The notes beneath the pieces were generated by a model. The model searched no databases, was not told the DNA's origin, and saw only the letters and a list, made by a program, of their open reading frames with translations. From assembly GCA_017380995.1 (NCBI GenBank), contig JAFOCY010000108.1, forward strand, positions 1 through 13,932: a stretch of DNA of 13,932 bases. The letters are read 5' to 3'. The position numbers were made by a program, and so were the translations under genes. Positions 4,747-13,932 of the stretch are shown one piece after another. How positions within the stretch are numbered: the stretch's first letter is position 1; each line of letters starts with the position of its first letter. This stretch comes from Oscillibacter sp. (lineage in GTDB: Bacteria > Bacillota > Clostridia > Oscillospirales > Oscillospiraceae).

Positions 4747-6524
4747 TACTGCTGTGCGTCGATCTTCTCTTTCAGCTCCATGAGATACATCCACCGCTCC
4801 GTCTTTTCCTCCAGGGCAGCTTCCAGCTCCGTCTGCTTTGCCATCAGTTCCTGGAGCTTTACATAATCACTTCCGCAAGTCCCCTGCTGGGCCTGGCACT
4901 GGGCGATCTGTTCCTCCAGGGCGGCGATATCATCGTCGATAGTCTCAAACTCCCGCTGCTCCTTAAAGGAGAATTTCAGTTTTTTCTCCCGCTGGCGCTG
5001 GGCCGGAGCCCCTCTATCCTGCTTTTCTTCCTTTTCAGGCCGTTCTTCTGCTTTCTTGGCTTTCGCCCAGTCGGACCAGTTGCCTACATATCGGCGCACC
5101 TGTCCCTCTCCCACTTCAAAGATGTGCTCGGAGAGCTTATCCAGGAAAAACCGGTCATGGGACACGGTGAGAATGGGGCCGGGGAAGCTCTGGAGATAAT
5201 CCTCCAAAATAGAGAGGGTCATGACATCCAGGTCGTTGGTCGGCTCGTCCAGAAGGAGCACGTTGGGGGCCGCCATCAAAACGGAGAGCAGATACAGTCT
5301 TCTCCGCTCGCCGCCGGAAAGGCGGCCGATGGGAACAGACTGCAGATCACTGGGGAACAAAAACCGCTCCATCATCTGGTTGGCGGAGAAGGTGCCCTCG
5401 TCGGTCTTCACTTCCTCTGCGATTTCGTGGATAAAATCGTAGACCCGCTGATTCAGGTCCAATTCCCGTCCCTCCTGGGAGAAGTGGCCGATCTTTACCG
5501 TGGTGCCTGTTTCCACGCTGCCGCTATCCGGCTGCAATTCCCCGGCGATCAAGTGCAGCAGAGTGGATTTTCCCGCACCGTTGTGTCCCACGATGCCGAT
5601 GCGGTCATCTCGCAGAAGATTATAGGAAAAGCCGCCGATAATGGTCTTTCCGTCATACTCCTTCACCACATCGTGAAGCTCGATGATCTTTTTTCCCAGG
5701 CGGCTGGAAGCTGCCGCCATCTGCACGGTATCGTCGGTCTCAGGAGCATCCTGGTTCAAAAGTTCTTCATAACGCTCGATGCGGTCCTTGGACTTTGTCC
5801 GCCGGGCCTGACAGCCCCGCATGATCCACTCCCGCTCCACCCGGAGGATAGACTGGCGTTTGCGCTCGGTGGCCTCCGCCATCTCCGCGCGCTGGGCCTT
5901 GAGCTCCAGGTACTTGGAGTAGTTGGCCTCATAGTGGTAAAGCTTTCCCCGTGAAAGCTCCGTAATGTGGTTCACCACACGCTCCAAAAAGTAGCGGTCA
6001 TGGGTCACCATCACCAATCCGCCCTTGAAGCGGCGCAGCCAGTCCTCCAGCCAGGAGACCATGGCGCTGTCCAGATGGTTGGTGGGCTCATCCAGCACCA
6101 GCACATCCGCCGGGTGGATGAGGGCGGCGGCCAGGGCCACCCGCTTGCGCTGTCCGCCGGAAAGGGTGCCCACCTTCTGCTCAAAATCAGGCAGGCCCAG
6201 CTTGGAGAGCATGGACTTGGCCTCATACTCGTTCAGCGCCCGGAACTCCGCCGGGAAGTGAAGAAAGACCTGCTCCAAAATGGTGGCGTCCTCCTCCATC
6301 ACCGGGTTTTGAGAAAGCACGCTGACCTGGACATTGGGATTGCGGGAGATCTTGCCCTCGTCCGGCTCCGTAATGCCGGCCAGGACCTTCAAAAAGGTGG
6401 ATTTTCCGGTGCCGTTGATACCGATGATACCGGTCTTATCCCCTTCATTCAAATAAAAATTCACATCACTGAGCAACTGACGGCTGCCGAAGTTGATGGA
6501 AATATGCTCTGCGGATAACAGCAT
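4746..6524 (-). CDS. uup: ABC-F family ATPase, Uup/YfmR-like
   Basis: The protein has 592 residues and two ATP-binding domains but no membrane segments, so it is a soluble ABC-F protein that acts on the ribosome. Domain 1 has Walker A GINGTGKST (35-43), LSGGQ (121-125) and Walker B VLVLDEPTNHLD (141-152). A charged linker with basic residues follows. Domain 2 has GHNGAGKST (about 313-321), LSGGE (about 399-405) and LLLDEPTNDLD (about 419-429). The C-terminal 100 residues form a charged coiled-coil tail containing KLKFSFKEQREFE, the hallmark of Uup and Bacillus YfmR. The arm in domain 1 is short, also as in Uup. Relatives relieve ribosome stalling, for example at polyproline stretches. The ATG is chosen over the in-frame TTG at 6539 because that TTG overlaps the GGGAGGG ribosome binding site, 6 nt upstream. 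An antibiotic-resistance ABC-F is less likely given the tail. Confidence 0.9.
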   Translation of the reverse strand: MLLSAEHISINFGSRQLLSDVNFYLNEGDKTGIIGINGTGKSTFLKVLAGITEPDEGKISRNPNVQVSVLSQNPVMEEDATILEQVFLHFPAEFRALNEYEAKSMLSKLGLPDFEQKVGTLSGGQRKRVALAAALIHPADVLVLDEPTNHLDSAMVSWLEDWLRRFKGGLVMVTHDRYFLERVVNHITELSRGKLYHYEANYSKYLELKAQRAEMAEATERKRQSILRVEREWIMRGCQARRTKSKDRIERYEELLNQDAPETDDTVQMAAASSRLGKKIIELHDVVKEYDGKTIIGGFSYNLLRDDRIGIVGHNGAGKSTLLHLIAGELQPDSGSVETGTTVKIGHFSQEGRELDLNQRVYDFIHEIAEEVKTDEGTFSANQMMERFLFPSDLQSVPIGRLSGGERRRLYLLSVLMAAPNVLLLDEPTNDLDVMTLSILEDYLQSFPGPILTVSHDRFFLDKLSEHIFEVGEGQVRRYVGNWSDWAKAKKAEERPEKEEKQDRGAPAQRQREKKLKFSFKEQREFETIDDDIAALEEQIAQCQAQQGTCGSDYVKLQELMAKQTELEAALEEKTERWMYLMELKEKIDAQQ

Positions 6525-6559
6525 GGAGTACCCTCCCAAAAAGAATTACATAATGGAAT

Positions 6560-6588
6560 ATTGTATCATCTTTTTCTGGCTTTGACCA
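6560..6588 (-). promoter_or_regulatory. Promoter of the ABC-F gene
   Basis: On the minus strand, TGGTCA (6583-6588, 4/6 to the -35 consensus) and TACAAT (6560-6565, 5/6 to the -10 consensus) are 17 bp apart. Transcription would begin near 6553, about 28 nt before the ATG. The -35 region overlaps the area upstream of the divergent RluA promoter. Confidence 0.5.
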
Positions 6589-6596
6589 TCCCTTTG

Positions 6597-6605
6597 TGGT
6601 ATTCT
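6597..6605 (+). promoter_or_regulatory. Possible extended -10 promoter of the RluA-family gene
   Basis: TGGTATTCT matches an extended -10 element (TGn followed by TATTCT, 4/6). A good -35 hexamer at the proper distance is absent; TTGACC at 6582-6587 is only 12 bp away from the -10. The predicted leader is about 25 nt and includes a very strong ribosome binding site, AAAGGAGG (6622-6629). Confidence 0.35.
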
Positions 6606-6635
6606 GTTGCCAAAGAACAGGAAAGGAGGAGAGAT

Positions 6636-7517
6636 ATGGAAGTCATTACCCGCGTGATTTCGCCGGAGGAGGAGGGTTCCACCGTCCGCCATATTCTCCG
6701 GGCCAAGCTCCATTTCTCCTCTCACGCCATCTCCCGCCTGACCCGGGCGGAAAACGGCATCCTGGTGAATGGCGCCCACGCCCGCACCACCTATATCCTC
6801 CACACCGGCGACATTCTCGCCGTGGAATCGGGAGACCACCGCCCGCCGAAAGTGGAGGTCATCCCCGGAGACTGGCCTTTACCCGTGGTTTGGGAAGACG
6901 GTCACCTGCTGGTGGTGGACAAGCCCGCCGGCATGACGGCCCACGCCTCCAATTTCGTCCCCGGCACCCCCACCGTTGCCGGGGCACTGGCCTTCCAGCG
7001 GGGCGGGGACTTCGTCTTCCACTCCGTCAGCCGCTTGGATAAGGGCACCACGGGCCTCATGGTGGTGGCAAAGAGCGGCTATGTTCACGATCTGCTCCGC
7101 CGTGCCCACCATACGGGCCGCTTCTTCCGGGAGTATCGGGCGGTTTGCATGGGTTGTCCGGAACCGAAATGCGGCACCATCAACGCCCCCATCGGCCGGG
7201 ATGAATCCTCTGTCATTGCCCGCATGGTCCGGCCTGACGGGCAGGAGGCGGTATCCCACTATGAAGTTCTTTCCGAGAAAAACGGCATGGCCTTTTTGAA
7301 GCTGATCCCTCAGACGGGCCGTACCCACCAGCTCCGAGTCCACATGGCCTCCATCGGCCATCCCCTGGCAGGGGACTGGCTCTACGGTAAAGAGGATGTG
7401 GACCTGATCCCCCGCCCGGCCCTCCATTCCTACCGTTTAAGAATGGTCCATCCCGTCACCGGAGAAGTTCTGGACCTGACGGCTCCCATCCCGGAGGATA
7501 TGCAAAAACTCCTGTAA
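6636..7517 (+). CDS. RluA-family pseudouridine synthase
   Basis: The protein has 293 residues. Enzymes of this family convert specific uridines in 23S rRNA or tRNA to pseudouridine. An S4-like RNA-binding region is at about residues 13-65 (STVRHILRAKL, ILVNGAHARTTYILHTGD). The catalytic domain follows, with VVDKPAGMTAHAS at 93-105, the active-site motif HSVSRLDKGTTGL at 129-141 with Asp135 as the nucleophile, and the C-terminal PQTGRTHQLRVHMASIGHPLAGDWLYG. The ATG at 6636 is chosen because AAAGGAGG is 6 nt upstream; the open frame extends further up but without such a signal. The gene diverges from the ABC-F gene and converges on rpoC. Which nucleotide it modifies cannot be decided: RluD-like and the Bacillus paralogues (YhcT, YjbO, YlyB) share these motifs. 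Confidence 0.93.
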   Translation: MEVITRVISPEEEGSTVRHILRAKLHFSSHAISRLTRAENGILVNGAHARTTYILHTGDILAVESGDHRPPKVEVIPGDWPLPVVWEDGHLLVVDKPAGMTAHASNFVPGTPTVAGALAFQRGGDFVFHSVSRLDKGTTGLMVVAKSGYVHDLLRRAHHTGRFFREYRAVCMGCPEPKCGTINAPIGRDESSVIARMVRPDGQEAVSHYEVLSEKNGMAFLKLIPQTGRTHQLRVHMASIGHPLAGDWLYGKEDVDLIPRPALHSYRLRMVHPVTGEVLDLTAPIPEDMQKLL

Positions 7518-7553
7518 AAAAATCCCGCTGTTCTTGCGAACAGCGGGATTTTT
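7518..7553. terminator. Bidirectional terminator between the RluA-family gene and rpoC
   Basis: A perfect 16-bp inverted repeat (AAAAATCCCGCTGTTC, loop TTGC) begins directly after the pseudouridine synthase stop codon and ends 9 nt from the rpoC stop codon. It has T-runs on both strands, so it should end transcription of both the synthase gene and the rpoBC operon. Confidence 0.92.
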
Positions 7554-7562
7554 ATCATGTCA

Positions 7563-11384
<3,822 letters not shown>

Positions 11385-11402
11385 GTTCGATTATCCTCCT
11401 TC

Positions 11403-11450
11403 AATGATTCAAATGATTCAGAATGTGTTCGACGAATGTGGGATTCTGAA

Positions 11451-11455
<5 letters not shown>
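11403..11455 (-). repeat. Hairpin with tandem 9-bp repeats between rpoB and rpoC
   Basis: A perfect 13-bp inverted repeat (AATGATTCAGAAT at 11412-11424, its complement at 11443-11455) encloses an 18-nt loop and overlaps the rpoB stop codon. The AATGATTCA part is repeated in tandem at 11403-11411. The second copy lies just upstream of the rpoC ribosome binding site (11395-11401) in the mRNA. No T-run follows, so it is not a terminator. It may be an mRNA processing or translation-control structure. Confidence 0.7.

Positions 11456-13932
<2,477 letters not shown>

Noticed and set aside
4722..5954. Long plus-strand open frame (410 codons) opposite the ABC-F gene
   Set aside because: It is a mirror of a strongly conserved gene in GC-rich sequence. 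It has no ribosome binding site, starts inside the terminator region, and its His/Leu/Gly-rich product resembles no family I know.

Overview
The window reads as chromosomal DNA of a GC-rich member of the Bacillota (class Clostridia). An Oscillospiraceae-type gut bacterium is my best guess. The reasons are the Bacillus/Clostridium-style RpoB and RpoC sequences, strong AGGAGG ribosome binding sites, sigma-A-like promoters in short spacers, and the DegV and Uup/YfmR-type genes. This placement is inference; no 16S gene or taxonomic marker search supports it. I see no mobile element, CRISPR array, tRNA or rRNA.

Layout. Positions 1-375 (+) hold the C-terminal end of a dicarboxylate/amino acid:cation symporter, closed by a strong terminator. 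Positions 498-1286 (+) encode a membrane-tethered XRE-type regulator with its own promoter and terminator. On the minus strand follow a low-molecular-weight tyrosine phosphatase (2282-2737) and a DegV fatty-acid-binding protein (1333-2202), each with a recognisable promoter. An MFS transporter (2953-4107, -) and a macrodomain ADP-ribosyl hydrolase (4209-4718, +) diverge from a 101-bp spacer that carries a perfect 15-bp palindrome. The macrodomain gene converges on an ABC-F (Uup/YfmR-like) ATPase gene (4746-6524, -) across a hairpin that touches both stop codons. The ABC-F gene diverges from an RluA-type pseudouridine synthase gene (6636-7517, +). The rest is the core RNA polymerase operon on the minus strand: rpoB (5' end outside the window, stop at 11451) followed by rpoC (7563-11384), ended by a shared bidirectional terminator.

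Functionally, the right half is information-processing machinery: RNA polymerase beta and beta-prime, an rRNA/tRNA pseudouridine synthase and a ribosome-associated ABC-F ATPase. The left half is a loose set of single genes for transport, regulation and signalling. Gene density is high. The longest gene-free stretch is about 215 bp (2738-2952), and it holds a promoter with phased A-tracts and a terminator. No obviously new multi-gene system is visible. The least ordinary signals are the hairpin with tandem repeats between rpoB and rpoC, the operator-like palindrome between the MFS and macrodomain genes, the altered substrate and ion residues in the symporter fragment, and the uncharacterised sensor-like regulator.
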